A DNA stretch of 64,000 nt from an uncultured Collinsella sp. (GTDB lineage: Bacteria > Actinomycetota > Coriobacteriia > Coriobacteriales > Coriobacteriaceae), in the NCBI GenBank assembly GCA_900541235.1, contig UQIW01000015.1, positions 1 to 64,000 of the forward strand, in the 5' to 3' direction. The translations under genes and the position numbers were made by a program. The notes beneath the pieces were generated by a model. That model was not told where the DNA came from. It was given only the letters and a program-made list of their open reading frames with translations, and searched no databases. This document shows, piece after piece, positions 1-9,075 of this stretch (its first letter is position 1; each line of letters starts with the position of its first letter).

Positions 1-1083
1 TGTCGCAGCCCCGACCCGCGGTCACGAGCGGGGGCTCCTGTCGTTTCCGTGCCCTTGGATTGGGTCATAGTGTCTGTCTTCCCTTACTCCGGCGCGCTCG
101 GCTTTATCAACCTGCTGGGCTGCTGGGCCAACGAGGTCTTTTTTATGATCTCGGGGTACTTCCTTATCCCTTCGGCAGTTCGCGCCCTCCAAAACGGGTC
201 ATCCGCACCGGACCTCGCTCGTAAATCGCTTGCGCGGTTAAAGAAGATCGTCTTGCCCACGCTCTTTTATTGCGCTGCCTGCCTGCTTATCTCGATGTAC
301 GTCTATCCCCTGCCCGAAATCTCGCTACACGAGATTGGCTGGCTTACGCTGGGCATCGAGTTTATCTGGGTCTACGCCGCCTCCGTATTGCTCGTCCCAG
401 TGATTGCGTTGATACGACAGCGAATCGGCAGCATAAGGGCCCCGTTTGTCGTAGCACTCCTCGTGCTCGCAACATTTGGAATCAACTGCTACATCGCGGC
501 GACGGTAAACGGAGCTGCCGGTGTCGTTTTGTGGCGCAAGCTCATGAGCGCCGTTACCTACCTGGTCGCGTTTATTGCAGCTGGAGAAATGCGGTTTGTC
601 CTCGAATACCTCGGCAACGCATCCGGCTCTCAGAAATCCAAGATCGTGCTTATCGGACTTATTGCCGCCACCGTCACGCTCGAGCTCCTGCTATCGACAA
701 ACAGCCAGTACGACGCGCTCTGGAAGCTCTCCTACAAGTCAACTTCCGTCATATCCTTCATCTTAGCCGTTGCATCCGTTGCCGCCGCAGCGCTCCATCA
801 GCCACGCCACGAAGTCCCAACTGCAGACAAGACAATCGTGACTCTCGCCGCAGGAACGCTCGCTTTCTACGCCGTACAGTCGTTCACCTGCAACGTCTGG
901 CGACCCATCTTCGACAAAGCGATCTACACCATGGCGACAGGCATCCAAACGGGAGAGCCCCGTCCAGCCGCCGCCATTTTGCTCGGAATCCTTATGAGCC
1001 TTTGCCTCGCGCTTTCCCTGCTCCTCGTGGATATCGTGCGCAGGGCCGTAGTCGCGACCATCAAGGCCCACATGAAAGGCTAA
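1..1083 (+). CDS. Acyltransferase 3 family membrane protein, 5' end outside window
   Basis: This is a polytopic membrane protein of the acyltransferase-3 (OafA/WecH-like) type, which O-acylates surface glycans or lipids at the cytoplasmic membrane. The family hallmark FFMISGYFLIP is visible near the N-terminus, followed by the basic RLKKIVLPTLFY segment and about eight further hydrophobic helices. The frame is open to base 1. A GTG at 49 could start it, but the usual first helix with the catalytic histidine would lie further upstream, so I treat the gene as cut by the window edge. The first 16 in-frame residues are Arg/Pro-rich and unlike the family, so a frameshift upstream is also possible. 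It converges with and overlaps the next gene by 4 bases. Confidence 0.75.
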   Translation, partial: CRSPDPRSRAGAPVVSVPLDWVIVSVFPYSGALGFINLLGCWANEVFFMISGYFLIPSAVRALQNGSSAPDLARKSLARLKKIVLPTLFYCAACLLISMYVYPLPEISLHEIGWLTLGIEFIWVYAASVLLVPVIALIRQRIGSIRAPFVVALLVLATFGINCYIAATVNGAAGVVLWRKLMSAVTYLVAFIAAGEMRFVLEYLGNASGSQKSKIVLIGLIAATVTLELLLSTNSQYDALWKLSYKSTSVISFILAVASVAAAALHQPRHEVPTADKTIVTLAAGTLAFYAVQSFTCNVWRPIFDKAIYTMATGIQTGEPRPAAAILLGILMSLCLALSLLLVDIVRRAVVATIKAHMKG

Positions 1084-2420
1084 GCGACCTTCTGACTCCT
1101 CAGACCACGAAGCGCGCTTACACCAGAAGCAAATAAAATCGCAAAGACAATCGCCCAGTTCTTGCAGCCAAATACCGGAATATGAACGATTGCATGGTCA
1201 TGCATAACAACGAAATAACCCAGAACAACCACCAGAGGCAGCGCCATGAGCAGTGACTGGATCAACATCTTGCGACGACGACCACCTTGCGCTCCGCCCC
1301 GTATCGAGCAAACGAGCACGGCAATCCAAATCGCCAATACGGCAGCAAACGAAACAAGACAAACAACGTTCGAGATCATCGCATAACCAGCAGTTGAGCA
1401 AATGGCGAACAGCTGCGGGCTCATGCTATAAAACTCCTTCAAAATCTGAGGCCAGTCAGCCTGGGGCAACAGTGACGAAGTCCCATGCGCAGACCAAAGG
1501 CCCATCTCGCCCAGAACGTTCGAAAAGACCTCGTTCCAGCCCAGCACAAACGCCGCGACAACCCATTTCATCGCCCAGGTAAACACAAACGAAAGCCCAA
1601 ACCCAAAGAGCGCCTGCAGCATCGTGACGACGCAGCGCTTGGGGCGCTCGCCCTCGGGGAGCGCAATGAAGGCGAAAAAGCAATGCAGGGCGACAACAGC
1701 GGCAGGAATCGTTAAAAAGTCAAGAAACGAAAACACGGCACCCGTCGCAATCGACCAAAGGACAAGACGGCTTGTAAAAGCCCGTGCGTTCGGAGCCGAC
1801 CCCAAACGAAGACTCATACAAGACATCATGATGAGCGCAACAAAGAACGAGATGCACAGAAGCAGATCACCGATAAAATTGAAAAACAGATTGGTTGAAA
1901 ACAACAGGATTACAACGAAACCCAACGTCAATAGCTTTGAAAATCGCTTCCGCAAGGCAACGTAAGCGCAAGCGGATCCGGCAATCGCCAGAGCGGCCGC
2001 AGGCACCACGACAACGTCGATACCGCCAATAAACAGGCAGGCATTCGTAAGTAGCTGCCATCCATGCCAATACCGGTAATACTGCTGATGCGTAATCCCG
2101 TTGGCTTTCGTAACGTCATCAATCTCGGCAACAGCCATCGTCTTAAACGGAGAACCTTGGTCCTTTTGCCGTGCGACTTCAATGACAAAACGATTGTTAT
2201 CAAAGCAAACAGGACCAGCTGCAACACGGTGGTCGTAGACATACATGTCAGTCAACAGGGCCGAGGACTCCGAACCCTGCGCATGCGACTCGATAACGGG
2301 CCTCGGTAGGCAATTCGCTGCGGTATTGCTCAGGACAAATGCGACCTGAAAAACCAAAAACAGCAACATGACCTTGACGGAAAGGCTATCGGCAAGGGAG
2401 GCTAAACGAGTTTTATTCAC
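1080..2420 (-). CDS. Polytopic membrane protein of unknown function
   Basis: I do not recognise the family. The product has an N-terminal signal-anchor helix, an extracytoplasmic stretch of roughly 90 residues with several polar blocks, then about nine transmembrane helices ending in a short basic tail (LRGLRSQK). The topology resembles large membrane glycosyltransferases or polymerases of surface-glycan loci, but I see no diagnostic motif. I prefer the GTG at 2420 (VNKTRLASL) because a weak GGATGG precedes it and a normal basic N-terminus results. A longer start, GTG at 2462, lacks any ribosome site. Its neighbours, an acyltransferase and a glycosyltransferase, suggest a role in cell-surface polysaccharide. 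Confidence 0.6.
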   Translation of the reverse strand: MNKTRLASLADSLSVKVMLLFLVFQVAFVLSNTAANCLPRPVIESHAQGSESSALLTDMYVYDHRVAAGPVCFDNNRFVIEVARQKDQGSPFKTMAVAEIDDVTKANGITHQQYYRYWHGWQLLTNACLFIGGIDVVVVPAAALAIAGSACAYVALRKRFSKLLTLGFVVILLFSTNLFFNFIGDLLLCISFFVALIMMSCMSLRLGSAPNARAFTSRLVLWSIATGAVFSFLDFLTIPAAVVALHCFFAFIALPEGERPKRCVVTMLQALFGFGLSFVFTWAMKWVVAAFVLGWNEVFSNVLGEMGLWSAHGTSSLLPQADWPQILKEFYSMSPQLFAICSTAGYAMISNVVCLVSFAAVLAIWIAVLVCSIRGGAQGGRRRKMLIQSLLMALPLVVVLGYFVVMHDHAIVHIPVFGCKNWAIVFAILFASGVSALRGLRSQKVA

Positions 2421-2657
2421 AGGCCATCCAAGCAGAAAGATTGCGTCCACAAGAATCGGCACTTATGTAATACCACAATGCGCGCTTGCAATCTCGCCAC
2501 GCACACAAGTCAACCAGGCTTGTAGCAAACGTTCTTGGTGATTAGCGGAACATTACCCGCGGGCGCCCGCCTACGCTTACAATAGACGTGTCCCATGGGA
2601 CACGCTGTTTATTCCGCAGGGCCGATATGCTGCCCACGCGAAAGGATATTCTCGTTC

Positions 2658-3677
2658 ATGACTTCCACCCTTCCCGCCCCCATAGACAAGCTCGCCATCG
2701 TCGTCGTTACGTACAAGCGCCAGGAACTCCTGGCCAACTTGTTCGACTCTATGACCGAGCTCACGGCAACGCCCTGGCGCATCGTGATTGTCGATAACGA
2801 GAATTCGCGCGAGACCGAGGCCATGTGCACCGCATTCAACGAGCGCCTCGCCAACCTGTGGGGCATCGACACCGAGCAGCCCGACGCGCAGGGCGGCACC
2901 GACCGTGTCATCTACGCCCCGCAGCTTGAAAACGGCGGCGGTGCAGGCGGCTTCTCCGCCGGCACTAAATGCGCCTACGACCTGGGCGCCCAGTGGTTCT
3001 GGGTGATGGACGACGACGTGCTCGTCATCCCCGAAGGCATCGAGCGTCTTGCCAAGTGGACCGACCGCTACGATGTCATCCAGGGTTCGCGCCTGGACTT
3101 TGACGGCGGCGCTTTCTTTTGGCAGTACCAGCTCATCCTCTCGCTCGGCATCCCTAACCCTATCGCCAAGTGGGATCTGGGTCCCGAGGGCTACCGCGCC
3201 ATGAACCAGCTGTGCTTTGAGGGCGGCATGTTCTCGCGCCGCGTGGTCGACAAGATTGGCCTGCCCGACGCGCGCTTCTTTATCTACGGCGACGATGCCT
3301 GCTACGGCTACGTAGCCAGCCAGCACTTCCCCGCCGCCGTTGTGGCCGACCTGGTGCTCAAGCGCGCCCGCGCCGTCTCTAACTGGGATATCGCCGGCAA
3401 GCGCCAGCTCAACTCTACGAGCGACACCAACCGCTACTACATCATGCGCAACCGCGGTTATCTGGCCCGCTACATGCAGATTTACGGCGACTATCACCCC
3501 GTGCTGTTCCGTCTGGGCAACGCCGCGACCTTCTGCAAGGAATTCATTCGCCTGGCTGCCGTTGACAAGTGCTTTAAGACCGGTATTCCGGCGCTGCGCC
3601 GAGGCATGAAGGACGCCCGCAAGATCATCAAGGATCCCAACTGGAAGCCCATGCCGCCCATGAAGGACACCGAGTAA
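2658..3677 (+). CDS. Family 2 glycosyltransferase
   Basis: A cytoplasmic GT-A glycosyltransferase that transfers a sugar from a nucleotide donor, probably in surface-glycan assembly. Residues 11-20 (KLAIVVVTYK) form the first beta strand. The nucleotide-binding aspartate lies in VIVDNEN (43-49), a Gly-rich acceptor loop sits at 92-99 and the metal-binding DDD is at 118-120 (WVMDDDV). The length of 339 residues and the GGGAGGF loop resemble galactofuranosyl- and rhamnosyl-transferase-like members. The ATG at 2658 is chosen because AAAGGA lies 11 bases upstream; the frame extends 21 codons further without a ribosome site. It converges on the AAA-ATPase-like gene. The sugar specificity cannot be read from sequence. 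Confidence 0.88.
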   Translation: MTSTLPAPIDKLAIVVVTYKRQELLANLFDSMTELTATPWRIVIVDNENSRETEAMCTAFNERLANLWGIDTEQPDAQGGTDRVIYAPQLENGGGAGGFSAGTKCAYDLGAQWFWVMDDDVLVIPEGIERLAKWTDRYDVIQGSRLDFDGGAFFWQYQLILSLGIPNPIAKWDLGPEGYRAMNQLCFEGGMFSRRVVDKIGLPDARFFIYGDDACYGYVASQHFPAAVVADLVLKRARAVSNWDIAGKRQLNSTSDTNRYYIMRNRGYLARYMQIYGDYHPVLFRLGNAATFCKEFIRLAAVDKCFKTGIPALRRGMKDARKIIKDPNWKPMPPMKDTE

Positions 3678-3701
3678 CGGAAGCCGGAAACACCTCGGCG
3701 C

Positions 3702-5498
3702 TTAAAGCCGCTGGCACACCGTAGCCACATGCTGCCCATCAAAACCGAACCCCCAGCGCATGCGACCCACGCCGGGGCGCGGTGCACGGATTTCGTCGAT
3801 GCTGTCGCGCTCTATGTCGAGTAGCGACTGCACGGCCAGCAATTCCAGGCCCAGCGCATCCACATCGGGATCATACATCAAGTTAATCGTTATCAGCGGG
3901 CGCTCGTCCAGCATGCCAATCGTATCTGCTACGTCGAACACAGCACCCGTAGGGAAAACCTGGATGTCCCAGCGACCCGCACCACACTTTCGCCTCGAGG
4001 CAGGATTGGCATAGCCCGGCAAGCCAAAGCAGAGCCCCTGCAAGAGCAGATGATATGGTAGCGGCTTATCTGGGTCGGTCTCACCGATTCCCGCATCCCC
4101 CAGGATGCGGCTTAGCGCCCGCCTCACCGTATCCTCGTTCCCACGGCACAGCCCGTCGCGAAACGCATCGACGTCTCGAATGTCTTCGGCAGCGCACTCA
4201 AACCACTCAACAATCACTAGACGCAAGGCCTGGCGAAGCTCGTTATTGGGCAACCGCAAGGCACGGAGGCGATTGCCATGTTCTGGCTCCTCAGTCATAT
4301 CTGTCGTCAGGAAGCCTGACAGATACAGCGCCGTCCACAGGCCATCATCAGGCGAGACATCTGGCTCTGCAGTGCCCAAACAAAGCGAAACCTCAGCGCA
4401 CCCATGGGCCTCGAGCAAATCGAACAAGACCGAAAGGCGGTCGAGATTCCACCCGGCAACTACCCTACTCAAGCAGTCCGCATACCCATACAGATCGGCG
4501 CGCACAGGCACCGTGCAGCCTCGGTCCAGAAAACCGATCACACGCGCTGGACTCGAGCAATAAGCCCTACCAAACCGATATCCCTCGAGCCATTCACGCG
4601 CATCATCAAGGTATTCCTCGCGCCCAGCATGATTCAGCAGAGCCTCGACCTCGGCATCCGAAAAGCCGAACCAACGGTCACACCAGGTCGAAAGCGGCGT
4701 CGTCAGACAATACGAGCAGCCATGCAAAGAAAGCGCCGCTTCAGCAGGGCCGGGACACTTCCCCATCAGGCACGCAAAGCGTAGCGAACGACCCGCGGCA
4801 GCAATGGCGTCAAACAGCACACGGTCAAGTAGTTCTGCCGGATCGGCGTCGGAAGCGTCCCTCGCGCTCGCACGGCGAGACCACGCCGCATCGTACCCAT
4901 CAACGAGCAATACAACCTGCTCATCGCAGGCAATCTCCAGCAGCTCTATGAGCACACCGAGCACCGAGTCAACCTCGTCCGCGCTCGCCACGCCACGCGC
5001 GACGCGTTCGATGTGACGCACCTTATCTCGAGCTAAATCCGGAGCCTCCAAGAGCGCCAACAGGCGGGCGCACTCGCCCGAAAGAGCATCGCGCACGACG
5101 CCGGCAATAGCGGCGCCACACCTCGCAGCGCCAGAAAAGTCCAGCGATATCACCGGATAGCAAGCGTACTCATCCCGATAACGCCCGCCGTCCGCATCCC
5201 AAATCTGAGCATCGGCAAACGAGCTCCGACCGGCACGACCGACCGCGGGACGCTCCAGAAAAGCCCTGAGCATCGACAAGTTCATGCTCTTGCCAAAACC
5301 CTCGGGTCGACAGCACACCACAACGGACGCGTCGCAGTCCAACACATCGGCAATAAACATGGTCTTGTCAACCAGCATGCAACGACCAATGGCATCGGCA
5401 AAATCATGTACACCGACCGGCATAACCGCATCATCGACATGGTTGACAAGCCGTACGCCAAAAGTATCGGCACTGTTGCAATACTCCTGTTCAGACAC
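3702..5498 (-). CDS. AAA-ATPase-like / PD-(D/E)XK nuclease-like protein, motifs degenerate
   Basis: The protein has the layout of the AAA-ATPase_like plus PD-(D/E)XK_9 family common in gut bacteria: an N-terminal ATPase followed by a C-terminal nuclease fold. The P-loop is at 64-71 (RPEGFGKS, where family members usually read RPRRFGKS). The Walker B/sensor motif normally DEYD reads DGYD here. The C-terminal part retains GRWDIQVFP and GFGFDGQHV, but the E-x-K strand between them reads ITINLMYD. Both catalytic centres therefore look weakened or lost. The start is GTG with AGGGAG 7-8 bases upstream. The length of 598 is slightly longer than typical. Its function is unknown even in intact homologues, which have been suggested to act in defence or DNA metabolism. 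Confidence 0.78.
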   Translation of the reverse strand: MSEQEYCNSADTFGVRLVNHVDDAVMPVGVHDFADAIGRCMLVDKTMFIADVLDCDASVVVCCRPEGFGKSMNLSMLRAFLERPAVGRAGRSSFADAQIWDADGGRYRDEYACYPVISLDFSGAARCGAAIAGVVRDALSGECARLLALLEAPDLARDKVRHIERVARGVASADEVDSVLGVLIELLEIACDEQVVLLVDGYDAAWSRRASARDASDADPAELLDRVLFDAIAAAGRSLRFACLMGKCPGPAEAALSLHGCSYCLTTPLSTWCDRWFGFSDAEVEALLNHAGREEYLDDAREWLEGYRFGRAYCSSPARVIGFLDRGCTVPVRADLYGYADCLSRVVAGWNLDRLSVLFDLLEAHGCAEVSLCLGTAEPDVSPDDGLWTALYLSGFLTTDMTEEPEHGNRLRALRLPNNELRQALRLVIVEWFECAAEDIRDVDAFRDGLCRGNEDTVRRALSRILGDAGIGETDPDKPLPYHLLLQGLCFGLPGYANPASRRKCGAGRWDIQVFPTGAVFDVADTIGMLDERPLITINLMYDPDVDALGLELLAVQSLLDIERDSIDEIRAPRPGVGRMRWGFGFDGQHVATVCQRL

Positions 5499-5636
5499 TG
5501 TAACTTCTCCCTAAAACGTAGCACGAGGCCCATTGTAGCGAGCAGTTCAAGCACAACGCTGCATCCGCGCAAAGGCATCGGGCAACGGTAGGAACAAAGG
5601 CCTTGAGGGGGCATAACTAATCGTTGCACAACAAAA

Positions 5637-5666
5637 CGGGGCCCGACGCATTCGCACCGGACCCCG
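5637..5666 (-). terminator. Rho-independent terminator of the lysozyme-like gene
   Basis: A nine-base-pair stem with one mismatch (CGGGGCCCG pairing with CGGACCCCG) is followed on the minus strand by TTTT. It lies 34 bases downstream of the stop at 5700. Confidence 0.75.
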
Positions 5667-5699
5667 TCCCGACTCTTTAGTTATCTGGCAACCGAGAGG

Positions 5700-7469
5700 C
5701 TACTCCTCCGAGCTGTCCTCCCCAGAAGCCTTCTTCTGCTGATCGAGCTTATGCTTACCACTTACGATAGACGTAGCACCCAGTGTGGCCAAGCTCGCGC
5801 TGGCAAGGCTCGCCATCACGATCAAGTCGCCCGTCTTGGGCATGTTGCCGCCAGATGACTTGGTTGTGGTGGTCGTGGTGGTCACCGTTTTGGAGTCATT
5901 TTGCTCCTGGACTTGGTTGTCAGCACCGCTCTTGTCGTCGTCTTCGGACTGTTTCTTTTCGCCCTCGGTCTTGCTCTCGTCCTTCTTCTGAGCGGACTTG
6001 TCGTCCTTCTCCCCAGAGCTAGAACCCTTATCGGATTCGGTCTTCTCGGAAGCCTTGTCCTTGGAGTCGCCCTTTGCGGCCTCGGTCTTTTCCGTGGAAA
6101 CCTGATCAGAGTTGTCCTTGTTCTGGGCCGAGCCGTTATTGACGCCAGCCATCAGCGAAGAACCCAGCGTAGAACCAAGCTGCTCGGAGAAAGAAGGCTT
6201 CTTGTCCGGCGAAGCAACGGGAGCGTCCGGCGCTTTATTCGAGTCGTCCTTGGAAGCATCGGAATCAGAAGCGGCGCCAGTGTTAGAGTCATTGCTAGAA
6301 CCAGTATCGGCGGAAGAATCGCTCGAGCCAGTGGAAGAGTCAGAGGAACCAGCGTCGGTCGAACCAGAAGCGTCGCTGTCCGTATTGCCGGCAGAGCTTG
6401 AAGACGAATCGCCCGCAGCAGAGCCGTTCGAATTGGAGCCGTTCGAGGTAGAGCCGTCGTTGGTAGTGCCACCAGCAGAGCCATTACCGTCAGCATCGGT
6501 CGAGGGCGCATCCATCCTGTCATCGTTAGCATCGTCACTCGAGTCGTCATTCGAATCAGGTGTCGGCGAGGGCGCCGGTGTGGGCTCGGACTGCACGGGC
6601 GTCGCGGCGGCAGCCTCGTCCTCGGCGATATAAACCAAGCAGTCCTTCAGCTCATTCTTATAACGATTCTTCCAGCCCTCATGATACTGGGGCTGACTCG
6701 AAAACTTAGTGGCGACATTGTTGACCACACTATTGGAGAGCGCCGTCACAAACTCGCGGTCGGACATATCGTTGGAAAGATTCGCCCAGCGGAAGAAGTC
6801 CCTGCAACCACCGGTGCCGCACATGTTGGTGATGCTCCACACCATGCCCTTGACGCAATCGGCGCGGCCCGAAATATCAATGCCCAGGCCGCTCTTGAGC
6901 CACGCCTCGGTCACCGCATAGTACGAGTTGTACGCATAGGCATCTTGAAGTGCTGAGAACTCAACAGGATCGGTGTTGTACGCACCTTGGAAGGCATCCT
7001 GAGCGATATGGCCCAACTCGGTGAGCTGACCGTTCTCGTACATGGCATTGCTCGTGTTGGAAATCTCGCTGCCGCGATCAATCGCATCCTTGAGCATGCT
7101 GTATTTTTCAGGGCTGTAGTTGTAGACCTGCTTCATAAACGGAATGAGCGACCAGCGGCGATCAAACTGATAGTAGCCCAGTGCGTTATAGCCGTCACCG
7201 TACGAAAAGCCCTGGTTGTAGTTGCCATGGCTCTCGTACTTGGTAAAGTACTTCATCTCGGGAGTCACGTTGACAAACGAAACGCCCTGGACCGACCTCA
7301 GCACGCCCGAGAAGGACTGCTGGGTGTAGAGACCCTTATCGATATCGGTGGCATCCGAGGCAACGCCCGGCGTGGGCTCCTCGGCAGCGGCGGGTGCCGG
7401 CGCGGAAACGGCGCCAAACGAAAGCGCCAACGTCAGGCCCGCGACAATAGCAGAATGCTTGGGCTGCAT
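5700..7469 (-). CDS. Secreted lysozyme-like protein with low-complexity linker and MPKTG sorting-like tail
   Basis: Residues 1-29 are a signal peptide ending in PAPAAAEE. Residues about 68-290 form a globular domain with a lysozyme/transglycosylase-like signature: TKYES (Glu79 as candidate acid catalyst), then FSYGDGYNALGYYQFD, and two C-terminal cysteine-containing blocks. This suggests peptidoglycan cleavage outside the membrane. About 230 residues of Ser/Asp/Gly-rich and then Lys/Asp/Glu-rich linker follow. The C-terminus has MPKTGD at 543-548, a hydrophobic helix and an unusually long charged tail. MPKTG differs from LPxTG at the first position, so covalent sortase anchoring is an inference. 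The start is ATG with GGGAGGAT upstream. Function is inferred from the local motif alone. Confidence 0.7.
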   Translation of the reverse strand: MQPKHSAIVAGLTLALSFGAVSAPAPAAAEEPTPGVASDATDIDKGLYTQQSFSGVLRSVQGVSFVNVTPEMKYFTKYESHGNYNQGFSYGDGYNALGYYQFDRRWSLIPFMKQVYNYSPEKYSMLKDAIDRGSEISNTSNAMYENGQLTELGHIAQDAFQGAYNTDPVEFSALQDAYAYNSYYAVTEAWLKSGLGIDISGRADCVKGMVWSITNMCGTGGCRDFFRWANLSNDMSDREFVTALSNSVVNNVATKFSSQPQYHEGWKNRYKNELKDCLVYIAEDEAAAATPVQSEPTPAPSPTPDSNDDSSDDANDDRMDAPSTDADGNGSAGGTTNDGSTSNGSNSNGSAAGDSSSSSAGNTDSDASGSTDAGSSDSSTGSSDSSADTGSSNDSNTGAASDSDASKDDSNKAPDAPVASPDKKPSFSEQLGSTLGSSLMAGVNNGSAQNKDNSDQVSTEKTEAAKGDSKDKASEKTESDKGSSSGEKDDKSAQKKDESKTEGEKKQSEDDDKSGADNQVQEQNDSKTVTTTTTTTKSSGGNMPKTGDLIVMASLASASLATLGATSIVSGKHKLDQQKKASGEDSSEE

Positions 7470-7608
7470 AAGATCCTCCCTGCATTGGTGTAATTAAAGT
7501 TCAGTTTGCAAAGATAAAAATCAGTATTGCAGCTCGCCCGTTGTTACACAACAACCCCTCGGTAAACGGCAACAACCCTCCGCGAAATCTTAAGGAATTG
7601 CGCTCAAC

Positions 7609-8040
7609 CTACAGCTTAATGTCAAAGTTGATCTCGGGAACGGCGGCCAAGTCGGCCAACGTCACGCCGTCGACGTACTTTTCGATCACGTCGTCCAAAC
7701 CGCGCCAGAACTTGACGGTCGAGCAAAGATCGCTGCGAGTGCAGCTGTTGTCGATGCCATCGCACGCCACTGGAGCCGTGCTGCCCTCGACGGCGCGCAG
7801 GATGTCGCCGGCACGCACCTCGGCTGGATCCTTGGCCATCATGTAGCCGCCGCCCTTGCCGCGCACGCTCTTAAGCAGGCCCGCCTTCATAAGCGGACGA
7901 ACCAGCTGCTCCAAATACTTTTGTGAGATATGCTCGCGGTCGGCAACCTCGCGCAGGGCAATCTTGCCCTCGGCGTCACCAAGCGCTGCGATATAGATCA
8001 TCAGACGGAGGGCATAGCGGCCCTTAGAAGAAATGAGCAT
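7609..8040 (-). CDS. Rrf2-family transcriptional regulator (IscR/SufR-like)
   Basis: This winged-helix DNA-binding protein of 143 residues is divergent from the suf operon and is its likely regulator. The helix-turn-helix and wing (residues 28-66) end in RGKGGGY, diagnostic of Rrf2 proteins. Three cysteines, Cys93, Cys100 and Cys106 (C-x6-C-x5-C), match the Fe-S ligand cluster of IscR-type members, so it probably senses cluster status. The ATG at 8040 is preceded by GAGAGGGTAGGT; an upstream in-frame ATG at 8091 would put the ribosome site inside the gene and is rejected. Its leader contains a strong hairpin at 8074-8120. Confidence 0.92.
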   Translation of the reverse strand: MLISSKGRYALRLMIYIAALGDAEGKIALREVADREHISQKYLEQLVRPLMKAGLLKSVRGKGGGYMMAKDPAEVRAGDILRAVEGSTAPVACDGIDNSCTRSDLCSTVKFWRGLDDVIEKYVDGVTLADLAAVPEINFDIKL

Positions 8041-8073
8041 ACCTACCCTCTCATCGTTGCCGAGACAAAATAC

Positions 8074-8120
8074 CAGGCTTGTTTGTCCCAAATCTTATGC
8101 ACGCGGGGCAAACAAGCCTG
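8074..8120 (-). promoter_or_regulatory. 16-bp inverted repeat in the rrf2 leader
   Basis: CAGGCTTGTTTGTCCC (8074-8089) and GGGGCAAACAAGCCTG (8105-8120) are reverse complements with a single mismatch and a 15-base loop. It sits 33 bases upstream of the rrf2 ATG and would be transcribed in its leader if transcription starts beyond 8120. On that strand it is followed by GTATTTTG. It could be an attenuator, an mRNA-stability hairpin or an operator. Confidence 0.5.
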
Positions 8121-8154
8121 ATTATTATGTCCCACATCTAAAAAGTCGAGTGGA

Positions 8155-8200
8155 TTAGTCGGGTTTTCCCTTGACTAACGCCGAACCCATAGTAACTTTA
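8155..8200 (+). promoter_or_regulatory. Candidate suf promoter with overlapping dyad operator
   Basis: TTGACT at 8171-8176 resembles a -35 element, and TAACTT sixteen bases further is a weak -10. TTAGTC (8155-8160) and GACTAA (8173-8178) form an inverted repeat with 12 bases between the arms, and GGG-TTTT-CCC is nested inside. The dyad overlaps the proposed -35, which suits repression by the divergent Rrf2 protein. No binding data can be inferred beyond position. Confidence 0.35.
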
Positions 8201-8262
8201 TTCCGAGAAGATTCCTAGGGTTTAGTACACCTATGAGTACACCATATACAGAGAGGGACAGC

Positions 8263-9063
8263 ATGAGCGCAAATCCGCTGCTTTCCATCGAAGGTCTGAC
8301 CGCCTCCGTGGACGAGAAGACCATCCTCCACAACGTCAACCTCAACGTCGCCGCCGGCGAGACCCACGTTCTGATGGGACCCAACGGCGCCGGCAAGTCC
8401 ACCCTCGGCCACCTGGTCATGGGCGACCCCGTTTACACGGTCAACGACGGCCGCATCGTCTTTGACGGCCAGGACATCACCGAGCTCACCACCGACAAGC
8501 GCTCGCGCGCCGGCCTGTTCCTGAGCTTCCAGGCCCCGGTCGAGATTCCGGGCGTGCCGCTGTCGAGCTTTTTGCGCGCCAGCATCGCCGGCCGCCCCGG
8601 CCTGGAGATGAAGGGCAAGGAGTTCCGCCGTCGCGTCAAGGAGCTCGCGGCAGAGCTCAACATGGATACCGCCTACCTCAACCGCGAGCTGGGCGTGGGC
8701 TTCTCGGGCGGCGAGAAGAAGAAGGTCGAGATGCTCCAGCTCCTGTTGCTGCAGCCCAAGCTCGCCATCCTCGACGAGACCGACTCGGGCCTAGACGTCG
8801 ACGCCCTGTCCACCGTCAGCCACGGCATGGACGCCTACCGCAAGAGCTGCGACGGCTCCATGCTCATTATCACGCACAACACGCGCATCCTGGAGCACTT
8901 GGATGTCGACCGCGTCCACGTTATGGTCAAGGGTCACATCGTGCGCGAGGACGACGCCTCGCTCATCCCCTGGATCGACAAGAACGGCTTTGAGACCTTC
9001 GAGCGCGAGGCCGCCGAGCAGCGCGCCCAGGCCGAGGCCGCCGCTGCCGAGCAGCAGGCGTAA
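8263..9063 (+). CDS. sufC: SufC, Fe-S cluster assembly ATPase
   Basis: SufC is the ABC-type ATPase of the cytosolic SufBCD scaffold and drives the conformational change needed for cluster assembly. The Walker A motif is GPNGAGKST (39-47), the signature is FSGGE (147-151) and the Walker B motif is LAILDE (167-172), with the D-loop SGLD. It has no membrane segment, as expected. The ATG at 8263 follows AGAGGGACAGC; the in-frame ATG at 8233 has no ribosome site. The length of 266 residues is typical plus a short Ala/Glu/Gln-rich tail. It is the first gene of sufCBDSU, with a 12-base gap to sufB. Confidence 0.97.
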   Translation: MSANPLLSIEGLTASVDEKTILHNVNLNVAAGETHVLMGPNGAGKSTLGHLVMGDPVYTVNDGRIVFDGQDITELTTDKRSRAGLFLSFQAPVEIPGVPLSSFLRASIAGRPGLEMKGKEFRRRVKELAAELNMDTAYLNRELGVGFSGGEKKKVEMLQLLLLQPKLAILDETDSGLDVDALSTVSHGMDAYRKSCDGSMLIITHNTRILEHLDVDRVHVMVKGHIVREDDASLIPWIDKNGFETFEREAAEQRAQAEAAAAEQQA

Positions 9064-9075
9064 AGGGGCGACGCA

